The notes below the pieces were generated by a model. That model was not told the DNA's origin. It saw nothing but the letters and a program-made list of their open reading frames with translations, and ran no database searches. Both the position numbers and the translations under genes were made by a program. From Rhynchosporium graminicola (lineage: Eukaryota > Ascomycota > Leotiomycetes > Helotiales > Ploettnerulaceae), in NCBI GenBank assembly GCA_900074885.1, contig FJUW01000046.1, positions 512,647-576,646 of the forward strand: a stretch of DNA of 64,000 bases. Direction: 5' to 3'. This document shows, piece by piece, positions 47,901 through 61,230 of this stretch. Position 1 is the stretch's first letter. Each line of letters opens with the position of its first letter.

Positions 47901-50900
47901 GTAGACGATTTATTATTTACATACTAAAGAGCTCTCGAACTTAGCGACTAAGTTCGGTATATCCTCCTTTAGTATTAAGGCAGGTTCCTAAGATATAGTC
48001 TAATAACCTATATACTTAACTTTATAGTATATCTTCCTTATCCTATCTCTAGGTTATTTTCTGAGCTTCTTACGTAGGATCTTCTCGATAATATAATATT
48101 TAGTACCGTCTTTATCGTATATTAAGCTAAGTTTAGGTATAGTCTGATTAAATAGATCCGGTACTACTAGCTCTAGGTATTCAATTAAGATTACTAAGTA
48201 TATATTTATCTATTCGGGTAGCTCTAGTTCGTAAGTAAGTAGGTTTACTCGCTTAATAATCTTATACGGTCCAGATTTAATAAAAGATAGCTTAATCTGA
48301 TTCTATAAGAGCTTATACCTAGAGTCTATCCCTTTAGCTAGTCTAATATAAACTTCAGCCCTTAGCTTAAGTAATACTAGTATCTAGCTCTTGTTAAAAG
48401 CTAGCTTTATACGAGACTATACTAATATAACCGACTCTATCGCGTCCTAAAATAAGGTTTAATAGTTACGTATAAAGTCTTATTCCTCCTTTATAGTAAA
48501 TACTTAAGTAATAGTATAATTAGTAGAAGAGAAAGAGGATCAGGGTTTTTAGCTAAATCTCAGTTCGTAAGGTATAAACCCGGTGGAGGTATTTTCTGAA
48601 GTATTAAGGATAAAAGATATAGCTAGTATAAAATCTTCCTAATTAGACTAATCGAAACGTCTAGTAATAGTATAGCGTAAAGCGTAGATAAATATTTAAT
48701 TAGATTATTCTAATTAACTATCTGCCTTAGGGTTATTCGCTATAGTAAAGGCTAAGCTAATATTAGCGAAACTATATACGTCTCCCTAAAATCCGCTAGT
48801 AAATCGTATATCCCGATCTGAAATTATCTTCTCTAGAACTCCTAGGTCTATATACGCGTCCTTATAATAGGCTTTAGCTTAGTTTTCGCCTCCCTAATCC
48901 TTATATCTGATAATAACCTTAATCTATTTCGTTATCTAGTCTATAAATAGTAAGACTAAGTCGTATTCTTCCTTAGAAATTAGGAATCTTATAATTAAGT
49001 CTATATAGAATATATAGAGTTAAGTTATTAGAAGTAGAATTAGTATAAGTATGCCGTTTAGTAGACTTCTGCCTAGTTTCGCTATTCGATAAGTAGGATA
49101 GGATATTATATACGATTAAACTATTCGCTATATCTTGCGTATAAATACCTTATCCTTTAGGAAATCATATGTCCTTTAGACTCCTACGTGTACTCGGTTA
49201 TTATAAGTAATACTAAGGACCTTCTTAATTGACTTTTTAGGTATATATATACGTTTAACCCTATTAGGGTTCCGAAAGAAAAGTAACTTTATTCTGATAT
49301 CGAATCGGAATAACTTAAAAGTAGAGATATATTTATTCTGAGGAGACTTTTAGTAGTCTGTCTTTATTTTACGATAAAGCTATCTAAAAGTTCTATCCGT
49401 TAGAAGCTAGTATAAGATAGATACTACTAGTTATTTATCTATATATATAGATATTAAATATGAAATTATTTCGTTATCTTATACTAAGTAATATATTACT
49501 TTTAAAACTAAGATATCTCTATTATTTAACTTGTATATTATATTCGATAGTCCTTAGATTCTTTTATCCTAAGGCGATTAGCGTTATAGCCGGCTTAAGG
49601 TATCTATATTCAGATATATTTTCCTAGCTCTATAGATTATATTTATCTTATACGTATACTTAGCTAAGAAGAGAAACTAATTATCTAATCAGTTACTCTT
49701 CTTACGAGGACGATCCTTAAAGTAGGATAATATTACTTAATAATCCGTATAGATAGTGAAATTTGTACTATCGAGATATTATAGTAACTTCTCTAGCGCT
49801 TATACTAGTACGCTTATCTCTAGCTTAATAGGCTAGTAATTCATTTCTACTATAGATAAGGACTTAGATAAGAATAGGACCGGCCTTTCTACTTTATTAG
49901 TACTATCTACCTAGTAAAGAGCTACGCTATATCCGAATTCCTTAGAACTATCGATATAAAGTATAAAGTCTTATCCGAAGTCAGGGAATTTGAGAGTTAG
50001 CGCTAAAGTAAGCTAGTCTTTTAATATATTAAATACTTATTTAGACCTATATAGCAGGTTATCTATATATTACTTAGAGTATATTTTAGTATCCTTATAA
50101 CGTTTAGCTTTCTGAGACTAGGTTAAATTAGTATATTCTTTATATCTTAGTTATAGAAGCGGAATAAGTATCGCTTTAGTATAGCTGCCTTGTCTTACTC
50201 CCTCTTATAGTATATTCTTAAATCCGATTATCTTAAGTTCTAATAATAGTAAGGAGATAGCTACGTAGTATAGTATAAATTTGCGATAATACCCGAAAAA
50301 TCCTAGCGCTTTTTCTAATTAAGATAGAGTTCTTAGAAATTCCTAAGATTATATTACTTTTATCTTCTCTTCTAAGGTATTTAGCCCTAGTCTAGATACC
50401 TTATATCCTAGCGCCTTAATAGATAGCTAGGCGAAGTAGTATTTCCCTAGAGCTAGTATAACTCTAGCGTCTTCTAGTAAAGTAAGCGCTAGATCTAAGT
50501 CTTTTATATATTATTCTAGGGTAGCAGAAAAGATAATTATATTATCGATATAAATAATAATAAATTTCTAAAGGTATTAGCGGAATAGATTCTCTATACG
50601 TACTTAGAAGAATACTAGAGTTATCGCTAGACTTATCGTTATAATAGTAAGCATTTTATATCCCCTATATATAGTAACTAATACTATCTTCTATTAGTCT
50701 ACTAGTTCTAAAGGCTATTAGAAGAAGGATTTAGTAAGGTTGATACTAGAGAAAATCGTTACTATACATATAGCAGATAAGAAATAATTAGCCTTAGGTA
50801 ATAGGTATACGTTAAGTATTAACTTCGTATTAACTTTTCTAAGGTCGATTATAACTCTTAGCTTTCTATTTCTATAGATAATAAATACTAGAGCTAAAGC

Positions 50901-51435
50901 TAGGGAAGGTTATCCGAGGGGTACTAGTACTAGAGAGCTATTAGCTCTTATTAGATCTAAGATTTTATCTATTTCTACCTTATCTCTTTACGATTATAGG
51001 AAAAGTGCCCTTTTTAGGTTATTAATCTCGACGCTTTCCTTAAATAATACTAGTATATTAATTCTATTATTAAATCATCTGAGTTCGTAATAGAATAAGT
51101 TTATATACCGGTGAAGAATATCTTATATTTTAACTTTAATATCTACTCTAAAGGCGTCTAATAAATCCGGTTCTACTATATCTTCGGGAAGGAGTCTGAT
51201 TAAGAATAGGGTACTAGCTAAGTGCCTCCCTTCTAGCTCCTTCTCTATAAAGGGTTATCTTTCGTAGATACTAGCTAAGTTTAGTAGTACTAGGTAGTCT
51301 TTGATTTTAGGTATATATTATTTAAGTACCTCTAATATCTATTCTCGTTATAGATAGATAAGTATCCCCCCTAGATTAGCGAATAAGATAGATATAGGGA
51401 GCTTAATAGTAATAGTATTAACTATAGAATCGAAT
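44761..51435 (-). mobile_element. Element C: RIP-killed Ty3/gypsy chromovirus, 5' part missing
   Basis: The minus strand reads, right to left, protease remnants (about 51400-51100), reverse transcriptase (about 51000-50300; KLRVIIDLRKVNTKLILN; YIDN replacing YIDD at about 50534-50553), RNase H (about 50200-49500), integrase (about 49400-48300) and an integrase C-terminus with chromodomain-like GPYKIIKRVN and KYYIIEKILRKKLRK, ending near 47930. Many TAG/TAA codons interrupt every frame and CA/TG dinucleotides are almost absent. About 2.9 kb (44992-47930) lies between pol and the 3' end and has no family I can name. The element is cut at 51436 by element E, so gag must lie outside the window. 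Confidence 0.8.
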
Positions 51436-51637
51436 TGTGACGGCGCATAGTATACGTGGCAGATACGGGCCAGTATCGGTGCCTTAGGCATACCCTCCTT
51501 GTATATATAGAAGGTGCAGACTCCTTTAGAGCTCTATATCTTTCTGTTTCCTTCGTACTAGACTATATAAGATCGCTCTTAGCCTCCCTACTTATTTATT
51601 CTTACTTATATACCGCCTTAAGTCTTATATTATTATA
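51436..51637 (+). repeat. 5' LTR of element E (202 bp)
   Basis: Starts TGTGACGGCGCATAG and ends TATTATTATA. The last ~120 bp (from GACTATATAAGATCGCTCTT) match the R/U5 part of the 268-bp LTRs of element A, but the first ~85 bp (U3) are unrelated. It keeps many CA/TG dinucleotides. CGAAT at 51431-51435 is the candidate left target duplication. Confidence 0.7.
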
Positions 51638-52000
51638 TTAAACAGAAAGATTAAGACCGCTAGGGATAGTATTAAATAATATCTTACCTAGAAAACTCGA
51701 TTCGCACGTATAACTACTAAGGAGCTCTTCGCTGAGTTATCTCTACTTACCTTAGATTTTCGGAATCATACGGAAACAGTTAGTACTATTAATTACGAAT
51801 TCGATAGTTAGGTTTTTAAAAGAGCTAAGATTCTAGAGATCTCTCGGATAGCTAGGAATTTAAATATAATTCAGCCTTAGAAGTACTAGTATTACTGCGA
51901 AGTTACTCTCAGATACTTCGAAACTCGTTTCTTCGTGCGTACGAAGTAAAATAGCAGACGAATTTTAGGTAGAAACTTCCTTATAAGCCTTAATATTTAT

Positions 52001-52363
52001 TATCCCCTTACCTGACTTTAACCTTCCGAAAGTAGCTCTAATAGCGAAAAACCTTACTTTTAGGCTAAGACGAAGTAGCTTATTACCCTAGCGGAAATTG
52101 CCGGAATCCGACTCGTAACTCTTATACCCTAGTATAATTTATTCCCCTCGGCAGAATCGACCTCTTTCTACTAGAAAAGAACTTTTATCCCCTTACTCGA
52201 CTTTAACCTTCCGAAAGTAGCTCTAATAGCGAAAAACCTTACTTTTAGGCTAGGACGAAATAGCTTATTACCCTAGCGGAAATTATTAGAATTCGACTTA
52301 TAATCCCTATACCCCAGTATAATTTATCCCCCTCAGCAGAATCGACCTCCCTCTACTAGAACC
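52001..52363. repeat. 186-bp tandem duplication inside element E
   Basis: The block starting ATCCCCTTAC and including AGTAGCTCTAATAGCGAAAA repeats at 52001 and 52187, an exact 186-bp step. Most differences are C/T or G/A, as RIP would give. Confidence 0.85.
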
Positions 52364-52380
52364 TTTGATTTAATACTTTC

Positions 52381-52648
52381 TGTAACGACATAAGACTTAA
52401 GGCGATATATAAGCAAGAATAAACAAGTAGGGAGGCTAAGAGCGATCTTATATAGTCTACTACAAAGGAAATAAAAAGATAAGGAAGGAAGAAGAAGAGA
52501 GATAGAGTATAAGGTACCTTATATATATATACCGGTACTAGCCCGATACTATACCGAGTCGGATACTAGTTCTACCGGGATACCTATGAACTTAGGCCCT
52601 AGTATCTATCCTTCTTCTTATATAATATTCAGGTGAGCTATTATTATA
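52381..52648 (-). repeat. 3' LTR of element D (268 bp)
   Basis: The reverse complement of the element A LTRs, identical in length. Its outer end still reads TGTAACGACA (a CA end on the minus strand), where A has a RIP-changed TA. The inner end carries the RIP form TATAATAATAGCTC. CTTTC at 52376-52380 is the candidate target duplication. Confidence 0.85.
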
Positions 52649-53269
52649 TTACTTCCTCCCTAAGAAGAGCTTAACCCTAAGCTCGGAAGGTTATAGTTTA
52701 TACTAGAATTAGTCTTTATTATAACTATTTTCATCGATATTCGCGTAATAAGCACTAGCCGCTCTTTAGTAATAGTAAATTCTTTATTAGGTTCTGACTA
52801 GTTATATCGCTATAATAGTACTATATTAGTCGTAGCTTCTAAATCGGGCGGTAAGTAGTATTTACTTTATCTATTTATAGTAGGAGTCGAGTTTAAATAG
52901 GGCGTAGGGTATATAAAGGAAGGAGTTTATTAATATTAGAGCCTTTCCTTTTTAACTACGATAACTACTTTAACTTATAAGTTTACTCTCCTTAGACTAT
53001 AATATAGCTCTTATAATAAGTATTATTACTAACTACTATAGTAGTTTACTATAATCTTATATATTAATCGACCTAATTAACTCTTCTCTTAATATAAGTA
53101 AGTTTCTTATCTTAGTTTTAGGGATAATCCTTAAGTATAATATAGGAGTTTCACAGATTTATAACGCTAACTCCTATAGTGCTTTTACTAGTTCTTACTA
53201 GTACTCTTTCGGCGGCGTATTATATATATTACCTATAATATATTCGCGCTTTCCTTAAGATAAAGTATA

Positions 53270-54104
53270 ATAATACTCTTATTTTAGAACTCTTATACTT
53301 ATTTAATAAGCTTAATTCTAAGCTTTATAAGTATTATTCGGTATTAAAGAGCAGTTATAAGTATATAAGTTACTTGAATATAAACGTAGTTATATATACT
53401 AACGTATTATAGTTACTTAACTACGTTAATATAGAGTATATTATTTTATCCGGTTTACTTCCTAGTAGTAAAGCTAAGGATATAGAGCTAAATCGGGGTA
53501 GTATTATAGCTACTTATAAGGCTATTAATCGGATCTATTATCTCGCGAAATCTACTACTCCTATTATTATATTAGAGATTACTATTATATAATTAGTAAA
53601 GACTTAGGCTTTAAGGCGTTCTATAGAGAAAGTATTTAAAGAGTTAGAGTTTATTAAGATAATAAGTTACGATCTTGAACCCTTAGATACTAGTATAATA
53701 CTAACGCGATATAGTATTTAGATCTTCTAATAGTCGATTCGGCGAAATCTAAGTTAATAGCTAAAATAATATTAAAGCAGATAAAGGAATTAAATAGTAT
53801 TATATAGGAATTTACGAAGAAAGCTATATTTAAAGCTATAATATCTAATACTAAAGGAAAGAAGAATTTGCCTTCTAGTTTAAAAATAGTATTAGATCTA
53901 GATACTCTCGGACCTTCTCTAAAGAAGAAAGCCCGTAGGATTAGCTATTATACTCAGTCTACTACTAGAGCTATATTAGTAGATTTAAGTAAGGAGTTAG
54001 ATATAGTAGTTCCGGTTCTAGATATTCTAGATTTACTAGAAGCTTCGGAGAACTTAGAGGAGAAAGCTAATAAAGTAGAAGTAGTTAAAGAAGTAGAGTT
54101 TTAG
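53270..54104 (+). pseudogene. Antisense extra ORF of element D (brtn-like position)
   Basis: Opposite in direction to its host element. Its last 79 codons are open (53868-54104): basic KKKARRISYY in the middle and an acidic tail EASENLEEKANKVEVVKEVE. Upstream, 53280-53700, a second frame is readable with a few stops (SGLLPSSKAKDIELNRGSII; LRRSIEKVFKELEF). The RIP copy is not translatable as a whole. The position and direction match brtn, an additional antisense gene reported in Boty-like elements of Botrytis cinerea. Whether the proteins are related was not tested. Function unknown. Confidence 0.55.
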
Positions 54105-54340
54105 ATATAGTATTATTATAAAGTATAATCAGGGGATTATTCCTAGTAATAAATTCTAATACTAATAACTATAATAGCTTATTATCCTCTAAGTAATTAT
54201 AGTTATCTATTCTGTTTTCCTAAGCTTTAATCTACTAATCTAGTTTACGCGAAAGTCTAGGTTTACTTAAGTTAGTAATATAGAAGTCTCTAAGCTTATA
54301 CGGAGTACTTATTAGGTCAGAAGCGTTATACTAAGTTAAG

Positions 54341-54345
54341 TCCAG
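54341..54345. other. Left target-site duplication of element A (TCCAG)
   Basis: TCCAG directly precedes the TGTGACG start of the LTR and recurs directly after the 3' LTR at 62123-62127. A 5-bp duplication is the usual Ty3/gypsy signature. Confidence 0.9.
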
Positions 54346-54613
54346 TGTGACGACAGCTCACCTGAATATCACATGAGAAGAAGGATAGATAATAGGGCCT
54401 AAGTTCATAGGTATCCCGGCAGAACTAGTATCCGACCCGGTATAGTATCGGACTAGTACTAGCGTATATATATAAGGTGCTTTATACTCTATCTCTCTTC
54501 TTCTTCCTTCCTTATCTTTTTATTTCCTTTATAGTAGACTATATAAGATCGCTCTTAGCCTCCCTACTTATTTATTCTTACTTATATACTACTTTAAGTC
54601 TTATATCATTATA
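54346..54613 (+). repeat. 5' LTR of element A (268 bp)
   Basis: Starts TGTGACGACAGCTCACCTGA and ends TATCATTATA. It keeps several CA/TG dinucleotides in its first 80 bp that its 3' partner has lost. Confidence 0.92.
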
Positions 54614-57600
54614 TTAAATAAAAAGATTAAGATAGCCGGAGATAGCTTATTATAATATCTTACTACTAAGTTAGTTATTCGATAACTACTTATATATAGC
54701 TAAGATACTAGAGATCTCTCGGATAACTATGAATTAGGGTTTAATTTAGCTTATTATAAATAGTATAATAGAGGAGGTTTTCGCTAATACTCTTTTAATA
54801 ACCCCCTTAATATAAAGGAATTATAAATAGATTTTAAAGAAAGTATAATAAATACCCCGGAACTTTAATCTCTATATATTACTACTAAAATAGCTCTAAT
54901 ATACTCCTTTTTAAGCTACTATTATAGCTCTTAACTAATAAACTAGAGACTTCTCTAGTTCTAAGGGAACTTAATATAATCTCCTCTACTCTACCTCTGA
55001 ACCTAATCTATTATACCTTTCCTTATTCTAAATATCTCTTACTCTAGAGAATATTAATATCTTATTAAGGAAATACTAACTAAGAGAGAAAGGAAAATAA
55101 AAGCGAAATTCACTAGAAGTATAATCGCTAAGTACTCTTACTACTATAAGTAACTCGAACTTAATCTATTCTCTCTTATAATAATTAGCGGACTAGGAGG
55201 AAAAGAATAACTCTCTAGAAGATACTATAAATAAACTAATCTCTATATAAGATAAGTTCCTTATAGGAGTCCCTCGCTTATCTTCGACTCTCTTATTAGA
55301 ACTAATACTATAATCTCCGCGTATAGCGGAGTTTAATAACCTAATAAACTCTATTCTAATACGTAGTACTAAGAGAGAGGATATTATTCCTAATAAACTA
55401 TCTCTCTCTCCCGGCGCTAAATCAGTAGAGTTACGCCTTAAGAAGTCTTATCTTACTAAGAAGATCTTACTCCTAGATAATAGATTAGACTTTATTTTCC
55501 TCTAATAAAGAGTATTAATATAAGACTAGCTAGTTATAAACGCTAAGTATTACCTTACGGACTTCTCTTAGCGCGTTCTCGTTTAGGAGCTAATTACTAG
55601 ATTAGCTAAGGAGTATCTTATACCTTAGTACTTTACTAATAAGTTTAAAACTAGTAATAAAATAATCTTCTTATTAGAAGAGAACTTTCTTACTAGTTTA
55701 AAGGAAGATAACTACTATAATACTTTCTACTACTTAGAAATATAATAACTTAGCTATATACGCGAGACTTTCGCTGAGTTTCGTAGTCGATTTTAAAGCG
55801 CTACTATCTAAAGTAAAGTTAAAAAGAAAGAGTAATTCTTCTATATATAGAATAAGATTATACTATCTTTACGCGCTTTAACTCTTATTATTAAACTAAT
55901 ATAGAATAAGGATTACGCTTCTATAGTTAGATCCTTACTTTCTTTTAATACTAAATATTACTATAACTCAGAATATACTTATCCCGAGAAAGCTACTACT
56001 TAGGTATAGTACTATAAGCTTACTATTACTACTATAACTACTACTAGTTTTACTTCTTATTAGTCCTTAAGCTTAGCTCCTCGATAAACTACTCTCGTAT
56101 TATATGTATATACTTCTACCCCGGTATAAGCTAGTACTCCCTCCGCGCTAAAACGCCTTACTACCTCGACCGGAGAACCCCTTAGGTATTATAGTTATAA
56201 ATAGCTTAGTTATATTAAGCCGGACTGCCCTAACCTGCCTAAGGTTTAATTAATTAATGAATTTCTAGAAAAGGATTAAGTAACTAAGGAAATAATAAAA
56301 GATATACCTTCTGAATCTAGACTAATACTAGAGGGAAATAATAAGGCTTAAGTAAAAACTCCTTCTTAAGTTTATATAAGTATAATCTCTCTAATCTAGA
56401 CCTTAACTCTCTAATAGGAAGTAAGTAATTTATATACCTGACTATAGTTAGTATAAATAAGCTAGGAGTCTCTATAAATAGCTTAATTAATACCAGAGTA
56501 AACGGTTATCTATTTATTAATTATACTCTTACCGGACGACTATTAAGGGCCCTCGGTATTAAAATCGAGCTACTGCTTTATTCTATTCTAATATATAGTT
56601 TCTAATAGTCTATTAGAACCTATATTACTTATTTTATACGTTTATACCTTTTTATTAATAGTAAGCGTATTTATAATTACTTTTTTATTCTCCTCGATTT
56701 AGAATAATAAGATATAATTATTAGTATTAAATAGATATAACGATTTCAGGTTAAGCTAAATACACTTTATTATAAGCTACTATAGTCGGAACGCTATCTA
56801 GCTACCTTCTAATATAATAAGGAGATAATTATAACTCTACTACTTTATAAACTTAGTATTAATCGATCTTACTAAATTGATACTAATACGCGGGACTTAG
56901 CTATAAACTAGCTAAACTAATACTAATTATACTAAATAGTAGTAATATAGTATATTAACGTATTATCCTTACTTTTTAACTTATTTCCGCTTATCACTAA
57001 GGAATCCGAACTCCTTTCTGCTCCGAATTTATCGAGAAAGGTACTTATACTGAAACCTTATTATAAGTGCTTCTCTTAACTTCCGAGGATCTAGAAACTA
57101 GTTCTAATTTACTAAATTAGTATTATAGCTTTTTACTTTAATATAAAATATAAAAGTTCCGAATTATTCTTTATTAATATCTATAAGATAGACTACCTCT
57201 TATAAGACTATCTAAATAGCGACTCTCCTAAGGATTCCGATACCGAATAACTTATAGCCGAAAAGCTACTAGAATAGTACTATACTCTTAAAGAAGCTTT
57301 TTCTAAGTAAGATTTTAATATTCTTCTGCTATATTACTTATATAATTATAAAATTATTCTAGAAGAACTATTACTTAATATATATTCGCTTTTATATTAG
57401 TAATCTATAGATAAATTATAAGTAACTAAGGAGTATCTTATAAAGAACTTAAATAAGAGATTTATCGAATCTAGCTAAAGTCCCTTTATATTACTTATAT
57501 TATTTATTAAGAAAGCCGATAGAGGATTACGCTTTTATATCGACTATTGTAAGCTTAATACGATCACTCGAAAGGATTCCTATCTAATACCTAGGATTAA

Positions 57601-60398
57601 TAAGCTCTTAACTTATATATCTAAAGTAGTAATCTTTATTAAACTAGATATCCGGGTAGTATTTAACTATATTCGTATAGACTCCGAATTAGAAGAGTAT
57701 ATTACTTTCCGAACCTGCTTCAGATCTTATAAATATAAAGTACTACTTTTTAAGCTCTATAACGGACCTAGTATATACTAGCGATATATAAATAATATAC
57801 TACTAGACTACTTAGATAATTTCTATATAACTTACTTAGATAATATCTTTATATACTCGGAAACGCTCTAAGAATATAAGGAATATATTAAATTAGTACT
57901 ATAACACTTAATAGATACTAGACTTTAAGTAGATATTAAGAAAAGCGAATTCTATATTACTTAGACTAAATACCTTAGATATATTATTACTACTAATAGA
58001 ATTAAGCTAGATCCTGAGAAGGTAGTACTATTAGTAGACTAGAAATACCCCGAAATAGTAATAGCTATAAAATCCTTCTTAGGATTCTATAGGTTCTACT
58101 ATTAATTTATTCGGAATTTCGGCCTTATTACTAAACTTCTCTTAGTACTTACTCGGCTTATAGTACTATAGAATTTTATTAACGATTATAAGAAGTCCTT
58201 CGACGATTTATATTAATAGCTACTATTAATATAGAAACTATACTATTTCGACCCTGAATTATAAACTAAACTAGAAACTAATACTTCTAATAGTATAATA
58301 GCTAGAGTTATCTTCTAATTATATAAAGATAACTAGTAGTATCTAATTAGATTCTACTCCTATATTCTTAATAGATATAAACTAAACTAGGAGATCTATA
58401 ATAAGGAGCTATACGCTATTATTAAGTCTTTCCGGAAATAGAGACTAGAACTTATATCTCTATAATACTATACTAGTATATATACGGACTATCGATCCTT
58501 AGAGTACTTTATAACTACTAAGGTCCTAACTAGTAAGTAAGCTAGATAGATAGAATTCCTTTCCGAATTTAACTTTTAAATTATATATACGCTTAGTAAA
58601 GATAACGCTAAAGATAATATCCTTAGCTATAGGAAATAAGATCTAAAGATATAAGAATAACAGAAATAAGATAGTAGATCTTAGGTATTACTACCTCTAG
58701 ACCGCTTAGACCTTAGGATTAATACGGAACTAGCTAAGTATTATATCGATTAAATTAGTTATATATACTTAATATCGCTAGAGACTAATATATTACTAGA
58801 ACTTATACGTAATTCCTTTAATTTAATCGAGAAGCTATACTAATTTAACTAAGAATTATTCTCTAATAAATAGAATATATTAAGAGATAGCTATATTATT
58901 AATAATAGTTTACTACTTTATAATAGTTATCTATACGTATAACGCTATACCTTACTATATACCTATTTAATTAGTAAAGTCTATAATTAAGTTTCCTCTA
59001 CTTATCTAAATACTTATAAGACTACCGAAATAATTTCTACTTATTATTACTAGAAAGGACTTATATTAGATATAAAATAGTATACTTATAATTACTACCC
59101 TTATTAGTACTCTTATCCGAAGTAAACGAAATAGTAAGGATTCCTATACTTATTAATAGTACTTAGCTACTTTATATAGTACTTAGCTATAGATTTTAAG
59201 GATTTCCCGCCTAATAACTAAGGATTTAATAAGATATTAGTATTTATTAACTACCTAAGGAAGGACTCCGTATCGATACTATACTATTATAATATCGATA
59301 CCCGCGAGATAATAATATTATTTATTTAATAAATATATCGTTTCGGATATACTCTTAAGTTAATTATATCTAACTAAAGAGCTTAGTTAGTCTTATTCTT
59401 CTAGTAAGAGTTTTACTATATAATTAGAGTTAAAGTTAAGCTCTCTACTTCCTTCTACTAGTAAACTAATAGATAAATAGAGATTATAAATTAGTATATT
59501 AACTAATACCTTAGACCTTTTATTAATTACTACTAGAATAACTAAAGTGAACTACTACTAATAATAGATTACGCTTAAGTAACCTTACCTTATAACTCTA
59601 TTAGTATAGCGCTATATACTTTTAAATATAGTATATTACTACGGAATAGCTAAGACTAGAAGTAACTTACCGGATCGATACTATAAGAGAAGCTTAATTA
59701 TACTAATATTAAATCCTTAGCTAAATATACTAAATCTGCTATTAAAGTTATAAAAGCTAATATACTAGCTATTTAGTATAAGATAAGCGCTATAACTAAC
59801 CTGAAATAGCATAGTATCGACTAGGAAATTAGAGATAAGGTATTTCTCTTTATAAGGAACCTTAAGAATTACTAGCTAAGTAAGAAGCTATCTAATCTCT
59901 AAGTAAGATTATACTAAGTCCTAGCTAAGATTAGATACTCTTATAAGCTAGATTTACTCCCGGGATCTTTTATATATAATATATTTACTCCCGAATTACT
60001 CTTTAAGGACTCGGACGACTTATTACTAAGCTAAGAGTTACTAAACTTACCCTTAGAGGTTATCGCTACTTAAGAAGAGTAAGAGTTATAAGATATACTT
60101 ACTATATAGCTCCTAAGAGGTAATCTGAAGTATTAAGTTAGCTAGCTAAGCTATAACCCGGACTTAACTTAGTATAACGCTTCCGACCTAATAAGTACTC
60201 TATATAAGCTCAGAGACTTCTACGCTACTAACTTAAGTAAACCTAGACCTCTATATAAACTAGATTAGTAGATTAAGGCCTAAGAAGACAGAATAGATAA
60301 CTATAGTTACTTAGAGGATAATAAGCTATTATAATTACTAGTATTAGAATTTATTACTAAGAATAATCCCCTGATTATACTCCGTAATAATACCGTAT

Positions 60399-61230
60399 CT
60401 AAAACTCTACTTCTTTAATTACTTCTACTTTATTAGCTTTCTCTCCTAAGTCCTCCGGAGCTTCTAGTAAATCTAGAATATCTAGAATCAGAACTATTAT
60501 ATCTAACTCCTTACTTAAATCTACTAATATAGCCCTAGTAGTAGACTAAGTATAATAGCTAATCCTATAGGCTTTCTTCTTTAGAGAGGGTCCGAGAGTA
60601 TCTAGATCTAACGCTATCTCTAAACTAGAAAGTAAATTCCTCTTTCCCTTAGTATTAGATATCGTAGCTTTAAATATAGCTTTCTTCGTAAATTCCTATA
60701 TAATATTATTTAATTCCTTTATTTACTTTAATACTATTTTAGTTATTAACTTAGACTTTATAGAATTAACTATTAGAAGATCTAAATCCTATATCGCGTT
60801 AGTATTATACTAGTATCTAAGGGTTCAAGATCGTAACTTATTACTTTAATAAACTCTAACTCTTTAAATACTTTCTCTATAGAACGCCTTAAAGCTTAAG
60901 TCTCTACTAATTATATAGTAGTAATCTCTAATATAATAGTAAGAGTAGCAGATTTCGTAAGATAATAGATCTAATTAATAGCCTTATAAGTAGCTATAAT
61001 ACTACTCCGATTTAGCTCCGCGTTCTTAGCTTTACTACTAGGAAGTAAACCGGATAGAATAATATACTTTATATTAATATAATTAAGTAACTATAATATA
61101 TTAGTATATATAATTATATTTAGGTTTAAGTAACTTATATACTTATAATTACTCTTTAACGCCGAATAATACTTATAAAGCTTAGAGTTAAGCTTATTAA
61201 ATAAGTATAAGAGTTCTAAAATAGGAGTAT
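60399..61230 (-). pseudogene. Antisense extra ORF of element A (brtn-like position)
   Basis: The homologue of the antisense ORF in element D. Its stop codon is at 60399-60401 and it reads toward pol from the 3' LTR side. RIP has broken the frame. Matching of the two copies over about 1 kb is easy to see, and is a rare case where both sit in the same window. Confidence 0.5.

Larger units (their letters stand above)
51436..52380 (+). mobile_element. Element E: 5' end of a gypsy element related to A
   Basis: After the LTR, the leader (51638 onward; AGAAAGATTAAGACCGCTAG) parallels that of element A (AAAAAGATTAAGATAGCCGG), and a stretch near 51830-51870 (AGAGATCTCTCGGATAGCTA) matches A's early gag region. 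It then breaks at 52380 where element D begins. If D is nested in it, the rest of E lies beyond the window. Confidence 0.65.
52381..54345 (-). mobile_element. Element D: 3' part of an inverted gypsy copy, split by A
   Basis: Runs from its 3' LTR through the extra antisense-ORF region and stops inside the chromodomain region at 54340, where TCCAG and element A begin. The sequence matches 60170-62122 of element A in reverse complement. Joined to the DNA at 62128 with one TCCAG kept, it forms uninterrupted sequence, so D and the segment at 62128-64000 were one element. Confidence 0.88.
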
